Below, one piece after another: positions 18,793 through 28,148 of a DNA stretch of 64,000 nucleotides (positions are counted from its first letter, which is position 1; each line of letters starts with the position of its first letter). The notes under the pieces are model-generated. The model did no database searches and was not told the origin of the DNA. It saw nothing but the letters and a program-made list of their open reading frames with translations. Both the position numbers and the translations under genes were made by a program. This DNA comes from Rhodanobacter sp. C05 (GTDB taxonomy: Bacteria; Pseudomonadota; Gammaproteobacteria; Xanthomonadales; Rhodanobacteraceae), in the NCBI RefSeq assembly GCF_002001165.1, contig NZ_MUNQ01000019.1:21492-85491 (forward strand), read 5' to 3'.

Positions 18793-20070
18793 GTGAATTT
18801 GAAGCTCCGCCTTGTCGTCATGAATTTTCTCCAGTACTACATCTGGGGTGCCTGGCTGCTGACCATCGGCACGTGGTGGTTCCAGACCTTGCACTGGTCG
18901 GGCACCAGTTTCGGCGCGATCTTCTCGACGATGGGCATCGCCTCGTTGTTCATGCCTTCGCTGGCGGGCATCGTGGCGGACAAGTGGGTCAACGCCGAAC
19001 GTCTGTACGGCCTGTTCCACATCCTTGGCGCGGCGGTGCTGCTCGCGATTCCGCATGCGGGCAATCCGCAGCAGATGTTCTGGGTAGTGCTGCTGTACAT
19101 GTGTTTCTACATGCCCACCATCTCGCTCGCCATCGCGGTGGCGTACAACGCGCTGAAGCAGGAGGGGCTGGACGTGGTGAGCACCTATCCGCCGATTCGC
19201 GTGTGGGGCACCGTCGGTTTCATCGCCGCCACGTGGACGACCAGCCTGCTGGGCCTCAAGGCATCTGCCGCGCAGTTCCACGTGGCCGCGGGCGCTTCAC
19301 TGCTGCTGGGCCTGTACGCCTTCACACTGCCCAAGTGCCCGCCCAAGCTCGATGCCTCGCACAGCCGCAGCGTGATGGATCGGCTCGGCCTCACCTCGTT
19401 CGTGCTGTTCAAGAACCGCAACATGGCGGTGTTCTTCATCTTCGCGATGCTGCTGGGCGCGGCGCTGCAACTCACCAACGCCTACGGCGACGCCTTCCTC
19501 AGCGACTTCGTCAAGGTGCCGGCCTACGCCAACCTGCTGACGGTGAAATACTCCACCATCATCATCTCCATCTCGCAGTTCTCCGAAACCGCGTTCATCC
19601 TCACCATCCCGTTCTTCCTCAAGCGCTTCGGCATCAAGGCAGTGATGACGATGAGCATGTTGGCCTGGGTGCTGCGCTTCGGCCTGTTCGGCTTTGGCAA
19701 CCCGGCCGACGGCCTGTGGATGATCGTGCTCTCCTGCATCATCTACGGCATGGCGTTCGACTTCTTCAACATCTCCGGCTCGCTGTTCGTGGAGAGCCAG
19801 GCCGACCCGAAGATCCGCGCCAGCGCGCAGGGCCTTTTCATGCTGATGACCAATGGCGTGGGCGCCGTGCTGGGCAGCTTGATCGCGGGCTGGATGATCG
19901 ACCGCTTCTTCACCAGCCACACCTGCGACGACACCGTCGCCATCTGCAAGGACTGGCACGGCATCTGGCTGGCCTTTGCCGGCTATTCGCTGGTCATGGC
20001 GCTCCTGTTCGTACCGCTGTTCAGGCACAAGCATCAGGCGCAGCCGCTCCAAGTCCTGCCGACCCACTGA
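18793..20070 (+). CDS. NupG-type nucleoside:H+ symporter (MFS)
   Basis: An inner-membrane transporter of the nucleoside:H+ symporter family (NupG/XapB). 425 residues with about 12 hydrophobic segments; it starts MNLKLRLVVMNFLQYYIWGAWLLTIGTW, the typical family N-terminus. The conserved loop YPPIRVWGTVGFIAA follows segment 4 or so. The start codon is GTG with only a weak GGA upstream. No nucleoside catabolic genes are nearby; the next gene is dusB, 40 bases on. Confidence 0.88.
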   Translation: MNLKLRLVVMNFLQYYIWGAWLLTIGTWWFQTLHWSGTSFGAIFSTMGIASLFMPSLAGIVADKWVNAERLYGLFHILGAAVLLAIPHAGNPQQMFWVVLLYMCFYMPTISLAIAVAYNALKQEGLDVVSTYPPIRVWGTVGFIAATWTTSLLGLKASAAQFHVAAGASLLLGLYAFTLPKCPPKLDASHSRSVMDRLGLTSFVLFKNRNMAVFFIFAMLLGAALQLTNAYGDAFLSDFVKVPAYANLLTVKYSTIIISISQFSETAFILTIPFFLKRFGIKAVMTMSMLAWVLRFGLFGFGNPADGLWMIVLSCIIYGMAFDFFNISGSLFVESQADPKIRASAQGLFMLMTNGVGAVLGSLIAGWMIDRFFTSHTCDDTVAICKDWHGIWLAFAGYSLVMALLFVPLFRHKHQAQPLQVLPTH

Positions 20071-20110
20071 CGCCCGGGCTCGCGGCGGCCCGGCCGGCTA
20101 CAATGTGCGG

Positions 20111-21097
20111 ATGCGCATTGGTCCTTACCTCATCGACCCACCCGTGGTGCTCGCCCCGATGGCGGGCGTCACCGACAAGCCGTTCCGCCTGCTATGCAAG
20201 CGGCTGGGCGCAGGTCTGGCCGTGTCGGAAATGACCAATGCCGATCCGCGTCTGTGGCATACACGCAAGTCGTTGCAGCGGATGGATCACGTCGGCGAAC
20301 CCGAACCGGTCAGCGTGCAGATCGCCGGCTACGACCCGGCGATGCTGGCCGAGGCGGCGCGCTTCAATGTCGCCAACGGCGCGCAGATCATCGACATCAA
20401 CATGGGCTGCCCCGCGAAGAAGGTCTGTAACGTATGGTCGGGATCGGCCCTGCTGCAGGACGAACCGCTGGTGGCGCGCATCGTCAAGGCCGTGGTCGAT
20501 GCCGTCGAGATACCGGTAACGCTGAAGATCCGCACCGGTTGGGACCGGCAGAACAAGAACGCACTGAACATCGCGCACCTTGCCGAGGACAACGGCATCG
20601 CCGCGCTGGCCGTGCATGGCCGCACCCGCGCCGACAAATACGAAGGCGAAGCCGAGTACGACACCATCACGGCGGTGAAGGCAGCCGTGCGCATCCCGGT
20701 GCTCGCGAACGGTGATGTCAGTACGCCGCAGCAGGCGCGGCATGTACTCGACATCACCGGCGCCGATGCGCTGATGATTGGTCGCGGCGCACAGGGTCGG
20801 CCGTGGATCTTCCGCGAGATCGCGCACTACCTGGCCACCGGCCAACTGCTGCCCGAGCCCGAGCCGGCCGAAGTCGCCACGATCCTGCTCGGCCATCTCG
20901 AACAGCTCTACGCGTTCTACGGTGAATTGCAGGGCGTGCGCATCGCGCGCAAGCACCTGGGCTGGTACGCCAAGGATCGGCCGGAGAATGCCGCATTCCG
21001 GCAGGTGGTCAATCGCGCCGAATCGGCCGATACGCAGTTGCGCCTGACCCGCGAGTATTTCGCTGCACTCGCTGCCGGCGAACGCTTGGCAGCCTGA
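20111..21097 (+). CDS. dusB: tRNA-dihydrouridine synthase B
   Basis: A flavoenzyme that reduces uridine 17 of tRNAs (DusB position in E. coli). 328 residues. VLAPMAGVTDKPFRLL binds FMN; the catalytic cysteine is in INMGCPAKKV; LKIRTGW, VHGRTRADKYEGEAEYD and ANGDVSTPQQA with GADALMIGRGAQGRPW complete the TIM barrel. Similarity is clearly to DusB rather than DusA/C. In many gammaproteobacteria fis follows dusB; here a methionine locus does. Confidence 0.95.
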   Translation: MRIGPYLIDPPVVLAPMAGVTDKPFRLLCKRLGAGLAVSEMTNADPRLWHTRKSLQRMDHVGEPEPVSVQIAGYDPAMLAEAARFNVANGAQIIDINMGCPAKKVCNVWSGSALLQDEPLVARIVKAVVDAVEIPVTLKIRTGWDRQNKNALNIAHLAEDNGIAALAVHGRTRADKYEGEAEYDTITAVKAAVRIPVLANGDVSTPQQARHVLDITGADALMIGRGAQGRPWIFREIAHYLATGQLLPEPEPAEVATILLGHLEQLYAFYGELQGVRIARKHLGWYAKDRPENAAFRQVVNRAESADTQLRLTREYFAALAAGERLAA

Positions 21098-21195
21098 ACC
21101 ACGATCCCCGTGTCTGGCCCCGGTCGATTCGACGAAAACGATTGGTCGATTGGCGGCAAGCCAGCCTGTCGTTCCTGCATCACCCGATGCATGGT

Positions 21196-21224
21196 TTGAC
21201 TTCGGACGTCCATACGGCTAATTT
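21196..21224 (+). promoter_or_regulatory. metE promoter
   Basis: -35 TTGACT (21196-21201), 17-base spacer, -10 TAATTT (21219-21224). The predicted transcript start near 21231 coincides with the first base of riboswitch helix P1. Confidence 0.75.
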
Positions 21225-21231
21225 TTGCGAC

Positions 21232-21416
21232 GCTGATGGTAACTATCTCTTCATGCGAATAAAGAGATAACTCAAGGGAAGCCGGTGTGAATCCGGCGCT
21301 GCCCCGCAGCGGTATGTGGAAACGACCTCCGTTACATGCACTGGACGCGATGCGTCCGGGAAGCGACGGACAGTAGGTTGAGCCGTACGTCCACGAGCCC
21401 GAATACCTGCCTCAGC
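21232..21416 (+). ncRNA. Cobalamin riboswitch of metE
   Basis: It carries the B12 box: AAGGGAAGCCGGTGTGAATC, then GCTGCCCCGCAGCGGT, and the conserved 3' end GAGCCCGAATACCTGCC. P1 pairs GCTGA (21232-21236) with TCAGC (21412-21416). Adenosyl- or methylcobalamin binding should shut off the B12-independent enzyme MetE when B12 is present. The P2 arm is a long TATCTCTT/AAGAGATA stem. Confidence 0.95.
21244..21269 (-). promoter_or_regulatory. Palindrome shared with metK upstream region (copy 1)
   Basis: Read on minus it starts TATCTCTTTATTCGCATGAA and ends GAGATA. The metK copy matches 17 of the first 20 bases, all three differences being T/C. It forms the P2 arm of the cobalamin riboswitch and would lie at about +13 to +38 of the transcript. 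See the finding on this element. Confidence 0.6.
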
Positions 21417-21591
21417 CGGAAGCGTGCATGCGCGCTTCTGTCCGACCTGGCGTTTCCGCGGGGGAACACCGGAGCCCGTGCGCCCTCCGTCATATGCGGA
21501 TGATGCGCTGGCTTCTCTCATCCCGCGGCAGTGCCGGCTCGCCCGCGGGGGCGAAGGTCAAAGGCACAGCGATCATGCTGGTCATCCTTCG

Positions 21592-21617
21592 TTCCTCTTT
21601 GCCCATTGCAAGAGGAA
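21592..21617 (+). promoter_or_regulatory. SD-sequestering hairpin of metE
   Basis: TTCCTCTT (21592-21599) pairs with AAGAGGAA (21610-21617), extended by GC/GC after a bulge. The 3' arm is the metE Shine-Dalgarno, 5 bases before the ATG. This is the likely expression platform through which the riboswitch blocks translation. 21417-21591 has open frames but no recognisable protein. Confidence 0.75.
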
Positions 21618-21622
21618 ATCCA

Positions 21623-23923
21623 ATGTCACTCGTTACCTATTCAGGCTTTCCGCGCATCGGCCTCAAGCGTGAACTCAAGCGCTCGCTTGAATCACACTGG
21701 CGCGGTGAAATCAGTGCAGAGGCGCTGTCCGACACCGCCAGCATGTTGCGTCATCGGCATTGGCAGCTGGCCGCGGACGCCGGTGCCGATGTCGTGCCGT
21801 GCAACGACTTCAGCCTGTATGACCATGTACTCGACACAGCCGTGCTGTTTGACGCCATTCCCTCGCGCTATCGGCCGGTGTTCGCCGAAACCCCCCTGGA
21901 CGGCTATTTCGCGATGGCCCGCGGCCACAAGCGCGACGGCCATGACCTGCATGCGCTGGAAATGACCAAGTGGTTCGACACCAACTACCACTACCTGGTG
22001 CCCGAACTGGAGGCTGGTCAACGTTTTGCGCTCAGCGGCGACAAGCCACTCGCTGAATTCCGCGAAGCGCAGGCACAAGGTCATCGGGCACGCCCCATAC
22101 TGCTCGGCCCGGTTTCGTTCCTGCTGCTCTCCAAGGCTGTCGACGGCAGCGACCGCCTGGCGTTGCTGGACAATCTGCTGCCCGTCTACGTCGAGCTGCT
22201 CGAACAACTGGCGGACGCCGGTGCCGACTGGGTGCAACTTGACGAGCCCTGTCTTGCGCTCGATCAGGATGACGATGACCACGCCGCTTATCGGCGTGCC
22301 TACGCTGCACTGGCCAGGGCGCGCACACCACGACTGCTGCTGGCGAGTTACTTCGGCGCCTTGGGCGACAACCTGAAGCTGGCGACTGCGCTGCCGGTGG
22401 ATGGGCTGCACATCGATCTGGTGCGTGCGCCGGAACAGCTCGACAGTGTGCTGGACGCGCTGCCGCCCAGCCATATCCTCAGTGTCGGCGTGGTCGATGG
22501 GCGCAACATCTGGCGCAGCCAGCCCGAGCGCGTGCTGCCGCTGTTGCACAAGGCTCGGGCGCGCATCGGCAGTGAACGCCTGTGGCTCGCACCATCCTGC
22601 TCGTTGCTGCACGTGCCGATCGATCTCGCGGCGGAAACCACACTCGATCCAGCGCGCCTTGCCCCCATGGCCTTCGCCCGGCAGAAAATCGAGGAGCTGC
22701 GCGTGTATGCCGATGCGCTCGCCGGCCTGCCGGAAGCCGACGCCGCACTGGCGGCGCAGCAGGCCCTGTTGACCGCACAGGCGCATGCACCTGGCGTCAT
22801 CGATACCGGGGTTCGCAGCCGCCTGCGCGCACTCAACCCGCAGGCGACCTTGCGTCGCTCCGGCTATCCCATACGCCAGCTGACACAGTCCGAGACCTTG
22901 GCATTGCCGCCGCTGCCGACCACCACGATCGGCTCCTTCCCGCAAACCGACGAGTTGCGCAAGGCGCGTGCCGCCCATCGTGCCGGCAGGCTGGACGATG
23001 CCGCCTACAACGCCCTGCTGGAAGCCGAAGTCGAACGTGTAGTGCGTTTCCAGGAACACATCGGTCTGGACGTCCTGGTGCACGGCGAACCCGAACGCAA
23101 CGACATGGTCGAATACTTCGGCGAACAACTGGATGGCTATCTGTTCACCAAGCTTGGTTGGGTGCAGAGCTACGGTTCGCGCTGCGTGAAGCCACCGGTG
23201 ATCTATGGCGATATCGCCCGTCGCGCACCGATGACCGTGCATTGGTCGAGCTACGCGCAATCGCTGACCGAAAAGCCGATGAAGGGCATGCTGACCGGCC
23301 CGGTGACGATGTTGCAATGGTCGTTCGTGCGCGACGATCTGCCGCGCGAGACTGTCTGCCGGCAGATCGCGCTGGCCTTGCGCGACGAAGTGCATGACCT
23401 GGAAGCCGCCGGTATCCATGTGATCCAGATCGACGAGCCGGCGCTGCGCGAAGGCCTGCCACTGCGCCGCAGCGAGTGGCCTGCGTATCTGGCATGGGCC
23501 GTGGAATGCTTCCGCATCACCGCCGGCGGCGTGCGCGACGCGACGCAGATCCACACGCATATGTGCTACTCGGAGTTCAACGACATCATCGATGCGGTGG
23601 CCGCGATGGATGCCGATGTGATCTCGATCGAGACCAGCCGCTCGCGGATGGAACTGCTCGACGCGTTCGTGCGCTTTCGCTACCCCAACGGCATCGGCCC
23701 GGGCGTGTACGACATCCACTCACCGCGCGTGCCCGAACCGGCGGAAATGCTCGACCTGCTGCACAAGGCGCTCGACGTGCTGCAACCGGACCAGCTCTGG
23801 ATCAATCCCGATTGCGGGCTGAAGACCCGAGGCTGGCCCGAGGTGGAGCTGGCACTGCGCCACATGGTTGGTACCGCGCAGCAGTTGCGAAGCGAACTCA
23901 AACTGCTGGTATGCGACTTTTAA
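21623..23923 (+). CDS. metE: Cobalamin-independent methionine synthase
   Basis: It transfers the methyl group of 5-methyl-THF-triglutamate to homocysteine. The start at 21623 ([20 protein letters not shown]) has AGAGGAAA upstream and gives 766 residues; the same frame stays open back to 21428 but that part is leader RNA. Zinc and substrate motifs are present: [12 protein letters not shown] (His and Cys ligands), the SIETSRS segment, and [11 protein letters not shown] with the last Cys ligand. The two-barrel layout and the linker [15 protein letters not shown] near residue 435 are normal. Confidence 0.97.
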   Translation: MSLVTYSGFPRIGLKRELKRSLESHWRGEISAEALSDTASMLRHRHWQLAADAGADVVPCNDFSLYDHVLDTAVLFDAIPSRYRPVFAETPLDGYFAMARGHKRDGHDLHALEMTKWFDTNYHYLVPELEAGQRFALSGDKPLAEFREAQAQGHRARPILLGPVSFLLLSKAVDGSDRLALLDNLLPVYVELLEQLADAGADWVQLDEPCLALDQDDDDHAAYRRAYAALARARTPRLLLASYFGALGDNLKLATALPVDGLHIDLVRAPEQLDSVLDALPPSHILSVGVVDGRNIWRSQPERVLPLLHKARARIGSERLWLAPSCSLLHVPIDLAAETTLDPARLAPMAFARQKIEELRVYADALAGLPEADAALAAQQALLTAQAHAPGVIDTGVRSRLRALNPQATLRRSGYPIRQLTQSETLALPPLPTTTIGSFPQTDELRKARAAHRAGRLDDAAYNALLEAEVERVVRFQEHIGLDVLVHGEPERNDMVEYFGEQLDGYLFTKLGWVQSYGSRCVKPPVIYGDIARRAPMTVHWSSYAQSLTEKPMKGMLTGPVTMLQWSFVRDDLPRETVCRQIALALRDEVHDLEAAGIHVIQIDEPALREGLPLRRSEWPAYLAWAVECFRITAGGVRDATQIHTHMCYSEFNDIIDAVAAMDADVISIETSRSRMELLDAFVRFRYPNGIGPGVYDIHSPRVPEPAEMLDLLHKALDVLQPDQLWINPDCGLKTRGWPEVELALRHMVGTAQQLRSELKLLVCDF

Positions 23924-23945
23924 CCCTCCTCCTGCTCATAGGCTC

Positions 23946-24045
23946 CTCCCCCTGCTCGCAGGGGGAGGCTGGGAGGGGGTTACCCGGCCTTGCGACAGAG
24001 ATCAAAAGCACCCTTCCCCGGCCCTCCCCTGCGCACAGGGGAGGG
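23946..24045. repeat. Two C-rich palindromes between metE and metK
   Basis: CTCCCCCTGC-TC-GCAGGGGGAG (23946-23967) and CCCTCCCCTG-CGCA-CAGGGGAGGG (24022-24045) face each other about 55 bases apart. Relatives occur at 54926-54949 and 63959-63982. They form strong hairpins after metE but lack a T-run. Confidence 0.75.
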
Positions 24046-24143
24046 AGCACCAAGGGCGACTGAACATGCGCCTAACCCCGCAGCCACCAAAATCAGCCCG
24101 GGCTGCAAAACCGGGAGCGTCGATGTATCATGTCGGGCTTCTT

Positions 24144-24171
24144 TATCTCTCTATCCGCACGAAAGGATATA
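24144..24171 (+). promoter_or_regulatory. Palindrome shared with metE leader (copy 2)
   Basis: It starts TATCTCTCTATCCGCACGAA and ends AGGATATA. The inner TATCC/GGATA pair covers the AAGGA Shine-Dalgarno of metK (24163-24167), which lies 11 bases before the ATG. It could be a repressor operator over the start region or an RNA hairpin hiding the ribosome site. Confidence 0.6.
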
Positions 24172-24178
24172 TACCGCG

Positions 24179-25378
24179 ATGTCCAACTACCTGTTCACCT
24201 CCGAATCGGTCTCCGAAGGCCATCCGGACAAAGTCGCCGACCAGATCTCCGACGCCGTGCTCGACGCGATCCTCGCGCAGGACCCGCGCGCCCGCGTCGC
24301 TTGCGAAACCATGGTCAAGACCGGCGTGGCGATCGTCGCCGGCGAGGTCACCACGAGTGCCTGGATCGATCTGGAGGCGCTGACCCGCAAGGTCATCGTC
24401 GACATCGGCTACAACTCCAGCGAAGTCGGTTTCGACGGCGAGACCTGCGGCGTGCTGAACCTGATCGGCAAGCAGTCGCCGGACATCAACCAGGGCGTGG
24501 ACCGCAAGAACCCGGAAGACCAGGGTGCCGGCGACCAGGGCCTTATGTTCGGCTATGCGACGAACGAGACGAAGGACATGATGCCGGCGGCGATCTACTA
24601 CTCGCACCGCCTGGTCGAGCAGCAGGCCAAGGTCCGCAAGAAGAAGAACTCGCCGCTGCCATGGCTGCGCCCGGATGCCAAGAGCCAAGTCACCCTGCGC
24701 TACGAGAATGGCGTGGCGACCGCGATCGACGCCGTGGTGCTGTCGACCCAGCACGATCCGAGCGTGAAGCAGAAGGACCTGATCGAGGCCGTGCGCGAGC
24801 ACATCCTCAAGCCCGTGCTGCCGGCCAAGCTGCTGCACAAGGGCACCAAGTTCCACATCAATCCGACCGGCAAGTTCGTCATCGGTGGCCCGGTGGGCGA
24901 CTGCGGCCTGACCGGCCGCAAGATCATCGTCGACACCTACGGCGGCTGGGCCCGTCACGGTGGCGGTGCGTTCTCGGGCAAGGATCCGTCCAAGGTCGAC
25001 CGCTCGGCCGCCTACGCCGCGCGTTACGTGGCCAAGAACATCGTGGCCGCCGGCATTGCCGACCGCTGCGAAGTGCAGGTGAGCTACGCGATCGGTGTGG
25101 CGCATCCGACCTCGATCTCGGTGACCACCTTCGGTACCGGCAAGATCAGCGACGAGAAGATCGAGAAGCTGATCCGCAAGCATTTCGACCTGCGCCCTTA
25201 TGGCATCCTCAAGATGCTCGACCTGGTCCATCCGATGTACCAGCAGACCGCCAGCTACGGTCACTTCGGCCGTACCCCGTACGAGATGAAGGATGCCAGC
25301 GGCAACACCTTCACCGCGTTCTCGTGGGAAAAGACCGATCGCGCCGAAGCGCTGCGCAAGGATGCCGGGCTGAAGTAA
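24179..25378 (+). CDS. metK: S-adenosylmethionine synthetase
   Basis: It makes SAM from methionine and ATP. The start at 24179 ([22 protein letters not shown]) gives 399 residues, family length; the open frame upstream is leader. Motifs: GHPDK (ATP/methionine site), [12 protein letters not shown], and the phosphate loop [19 protein letters not shown]. It is followed by a strong terminator, so it is a single-gene unit after metE. Confidence 0.97.
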   Translation: MSNYLFTSESVSEGHPDKVADQISDAVLDAILAQDPRARVACETMVKTGVAIVAGEVTTSAWIDLEALTRKVIVDIGYNSSEVGFDGETCGVLNLIGKQSPDINQGVDRKNPEDQGAGDQGLMFGYATNETKDMMPAAIYYSHRLVEQQAKVRKKKNSPLPWLRPDAKSQVTLRYENGVATAIDAVVLSTQHDPSVKQKDLIEAVREHILKPVLPAKLLHKGTKFHINPTGKFVIGGPVGDCGLTGRKIIVDTYGGWARHGGGAFSGKDPSKVDRSAAYAARYVAKNIVAAGIADRCEVQVSYAIGVAHPTSISVTTFGTGKISDEKIEKLIRKHFDLRPYGILKMLDLVHPMYQQTASYGHFGRTPYEMKDASGNTFTAFSWEKTDRAEALRKDAGLK

Positions 25379-25409
25379 GCCGGTAACATTGCTGTGATGT
25401 GCTGACAAG

Positions 25410-25439
25410 AACGGGCCGACTCAAACGGCCCGTTTTTTT
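25410..25439 (+). terminator. Intrinsic terminator of metK
   Basis: AACGGGCCG pairs with CGGCCCGTT around a 6-base ACTCAA-type loop and is followed by seven T. Confidence 0.95.
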
Positions 25440-25440
25440 A

Positions 25441-25958
25441 TTCAGAGCCAACGCCATTCGCAAGAAATAGCGACATGGCTCATGCACTAAAAGCAGAGAG
25501 CATGTCCCTCGATCGGAGCGAATTGAAAGATCGATCCAGGCACGTGCGTAACGAATGATCATCTCGACATCACATACTCAATACGCAGCGAGATGCATAA
25601 GCAAAGACCGCAAGAACACATGCGAGCTCAATTCGACTATCAACCTTGACACTCCATTCACCTACACAGCCACTGGCTGAACGCTTGCAAGGTACTGCAG
25701 ATATCGTCTGCTCCTGCATGATAAAATCGGGCTTCGCATCTACTGATATCGCTAAACACGAACCATCACTGAGGGGCACGATCGGCATGCTGCTGCGACA
25801 CGCATGCTGTTCATGGCAGTGATTCCGGAACAAACGGCGAAATTCGACCACCAGCACATCTCGTTGCCCTGATCTATTGCGACACGCGCCAAAAACCGTC
25901 TCCGGAATTCCGGAAGCATTCTTTTTGACATGATTCAATTAGGACACTAAGACCTCCT
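25441..25958. other. Long intergenic gap without a supported gene
   Basis: About 520 bases, visibly more AT-rich than metK. A 122-residue minus frame (25938-25570) exists, but it is cysteine-rich with no recognisable domain, no clear Shine-Dalgarno and odd composition. It probably holds the promoter of the wecA-like gene, and perhaps remnants of a lost gene; I cannot name either. Confidence 0.5.
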
Positions 25959-27083
25959 ATGCAGGACACACGGATGCTCCTTGCTTGCCTGGTCGCCGCA
26001 TGCACCTCAGCATTGGCGATAGCGGTTCTGCGCCGATTCGCCATCCCACTGGGCCTGGTCGATCATCCGAACGAGCGCAAACATCACGTAGGCAGCGTCC
26101 CATTGGTTGGCGGCTTGGCCATTTTCATGGGTGTGCTCGCTGGTGCGCTCTGCTATGGCCGGTTCCATACGTTTCTGAACTCTCTGCTGAGCACTGCTGC
26201 CGTACTTGCCTTGCTTGGTGCATTGGATGATCGATTCGACCTGAGCGTACGGGTTCGCTTGCTGGTTCAGACCATTGCGATCCTGGCCGTCATCGCCAGC
26301 ACGGGCGTGTATGTCCACACCTTGGGGCACATCTACGGTTACGAGCTGGAGCTCGGCTGGTTGGGCATACCGTTGACCGTGGTCGCCGTGATCGGTCTGT
26401 TGAACGCCTTCAACATGATGGATGGCATCGATGGCCTCGCTGGCAGTCTGGCGCTGGTAAGCATCGCTGCGATCGTCATGTTTGCGGGACCACTTCCATT
26501 GCACAGCGGCATGGCACTCATGACGCTATTGGCCGCTGCAGTAATTCCATATCTAGCTGCGAATCTAGGCTTTATGGGCCGCAAAATTTTTATGGGTGAT
26601 GCTGGCAGCATGTTCGTTGGCTATCTATTGGCTTGGGCCTTGATCCACATGAGCCAAGAGCCAGGAACACGTCTGTCGCCAGTCAATGTCCTGTGGTGCG
26701 TGGCTTTGCCTGTACTTGATACCTTTGCTGTGATGTACCGCCGGTTACGCCAAGGGAAGTCGCCATTTAAGCCGGATCGCGGGCACATTCACCACATCCT
26801 GCTTCGCGCTGGCCTAAGTTCACGTGCAACGCTAATTGCTCTCGTTGCGCTAGCCGCTTCCATTGCTTTCGTGGGTAGCGTAGCTCGCTCACTCGGTGCC
26901 GGAGCTGGCTCCAATCTGGCGATATTTTGCATCTTTGGCGGCGTCTACATAATGACTGTTACACGAATCTGGGTTCGTCAGAATGCACAACCAATCAGCG
27001 CCTCGACTCGGATTAATGCAGCCAATGACGACCGCATTACGAACAAAGTTGCAATGATTAAAGCAGCGCGTCCTGCCGATTAA
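25959..27083 (+). CDS. WecA-like undecaprenyl-phosphate GlcNAc-1-phosphate transferase
   Basis: A polytopic membrane enzyme that puts a HexNAc-1-phosphate on undecaprenyl phosphate, starting a polysaccharide unit. 374 residues, about 11 membrane segments. Polyprenol-phosphate transferase motifs: LVDHPNERKHH with PLVGG, ALDDRFD (about 88-94), NAFNMMDGIDGLAG (149-162), FMGDAGS (211-217) and HIHH (276-279). The in-frame ATG at 25974 has a better AGGA and may be the real start. It lies at the edge of the polysaccharide locus, opposite in strand to the main run. 27084-27366 holds nothing I can support. Confidence 0.9.
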   Translation: MQDTRMLLACLVAACTSALAIAVLRRFAIPLGLVDHPNERKHHVGSVPLVGGLAIFMGVLAGALCYGRFHTFLNSLLSTAAVLALLGALDDRFDLSVRVRLLVQTIAILAVIASTGVYVHTLGHIYGYELELGWLGIPLTVVAVIGLLNAFNMMDGIDGLAGSLALVSIAAIVMFAGPLPLHSGMALMTLLAAAVIPYLAANLGFMGRKIFMGDAGSMFVGYLLAWALIHMSQEPGTRLSPVNVLWCVALPVLDTFAVMYRRLRQGKSPFKPDRGHIHHILLRAGLSSRATLIALVALAASIAFVGSVARSLGAGAGSNLAIFCIFGGVYIMTVTRIWVRQNAQPISASTRINAANDDRITNKVAMIKAARPAD

Positions 27084-27366
27084 TAGCTTTCGAACCTATG
27101 GCAAGGCCATCAGATAGGGGCTGATCAAGCTCCATCTCGTCAGTAGTCATTAGCTAAATAACAGCCCCACTGGATGTGCGGCATGCATGATTATGCCTAC
27201 AAATGCATCGAAATTGCCCATATTAGCGCCATCAAGAGCTGCATACCGCTCCCATGCCAAGAGGAAATTAGCACTGACTAAGCGCGGATATTTCTATGTA
27301 TACAGAAACTATAGTGTGAACTATCTTCGAGCCACCAAGTTTCAGCGCTCCGGTTAATCACACGAT

Positions 27367-28116
27367 ATGTACTTCCCGCCCTTCTTTTACGGGTACAGCC
27401 ACCCGATTACGCATGCAGTGGTTATATGCCTTATCGGGTTGATCTTCGTACTGACGCGTCACCGTCGCATCGGCTTGGGTATCGTAACTCTTGGAGCTCT
27501 ATGGGTCACCTTCTGCGCCATGCCAGTATTTGTCGATCACTTGCAGCGCGGCCTCGAAGACCAATACGCCATCAAGCCGGCCTCAACCTACCCTAACGAG
27601 GGTGCTATCGTCGTACTCGGTGGTGATATACCGCCACATGAAAACAGCGATTGGAACGACGATACGAACATTACGGCAGCCACTCGTGCCGGCTTCGGCT
27701 ATCTGCTCTTCAGGGCCCAGCGCGCGCCACTCGTTCTGCTTTCAGCAGGTGATGGCGGCGCACAGGACATGGCTCGCATGCTTGAGCAGCAAGGTGTCCC
27801 ATCCACGGCGCTATTGATCGAGGATCGCAGTAAAACCACCTATGAAAACGCGCTTTACTCGGCAGCCATACTCAGACACCAAGGCATACAGCGCATTCTG
27901 CTGGTGACCTCGGCTCTACACATGCCGCGAGCAGTCGCCAGCTTCCGTAAACAGGGAATGGACGTAGTACCCGCGCCAGCGTTTAGCTCTCAGCTAAATA
28001 GTCCCTTTCGAGATAACCATCGATGGCGACCACAGCGTGCGGAGCTGTGGCGTTGCTCGCATATTTTGCATGAATACCTTGGCCTGTGGATCTACAAGCT
28101 TCGTGGCCTCGCCTAA
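27367..28116 (+). CDS. YdcF-like DUF218 membrane protein
   Basis: 249 residues: two N-terminal membrane segments (about 13-30 and 35-55), then a DUF218 domain with AIVVLGGDIPPHENSDW, LLSAGDGGAQDMARML, EDRSKTTYENALYSA and LLVTSALHMPRAVASF. This family (ElyC/SanA/YdcF) is often found in envelope polysaccharide loci; ElyC affects undecaprenyl carrier lipid use, but the biochemical role is unknown. It converges with the beta-helix gene, 32 bases away. Confidence 0.85.
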   Translation: MYFPPFFYGYSHPITHAVVICLIGLIFVLTRHRRIGLGIVTLGALWVTFCAMPVFVDHLQRGLEDQYAIKPASTYPNEGAIVVLGGDIPPHENSDWNDDTNITAATRAGFGYLLFRAQRAPLVLLSAGDGGAQDMARMLEQQGVPSTALLIEDRSKTTYENALYSAAILRHQGIQRILLVTSALHMPRAVASFRKQGMDVVPAPAFSSQLNSPFRDNHRWRPQRAELWRCSHILHEYLGLWIYKLRGLA

Positions 28117-28148
28117 ACTTCCGCACTCGACATAAGCGTCATCGCATT

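Noticed and set aside
21692..23719. 675-codon minus-strand frame
   Set aside because: Antisense shadow of metE; no recognisable motif.
24060..24178. SAH or other SAM-class riboswitch in front of metK
   Set aside because: A CCCGG/CCGGG hairpin and the shared palindrome exist, but I cannot match any known SAM/SAH aptamer core.
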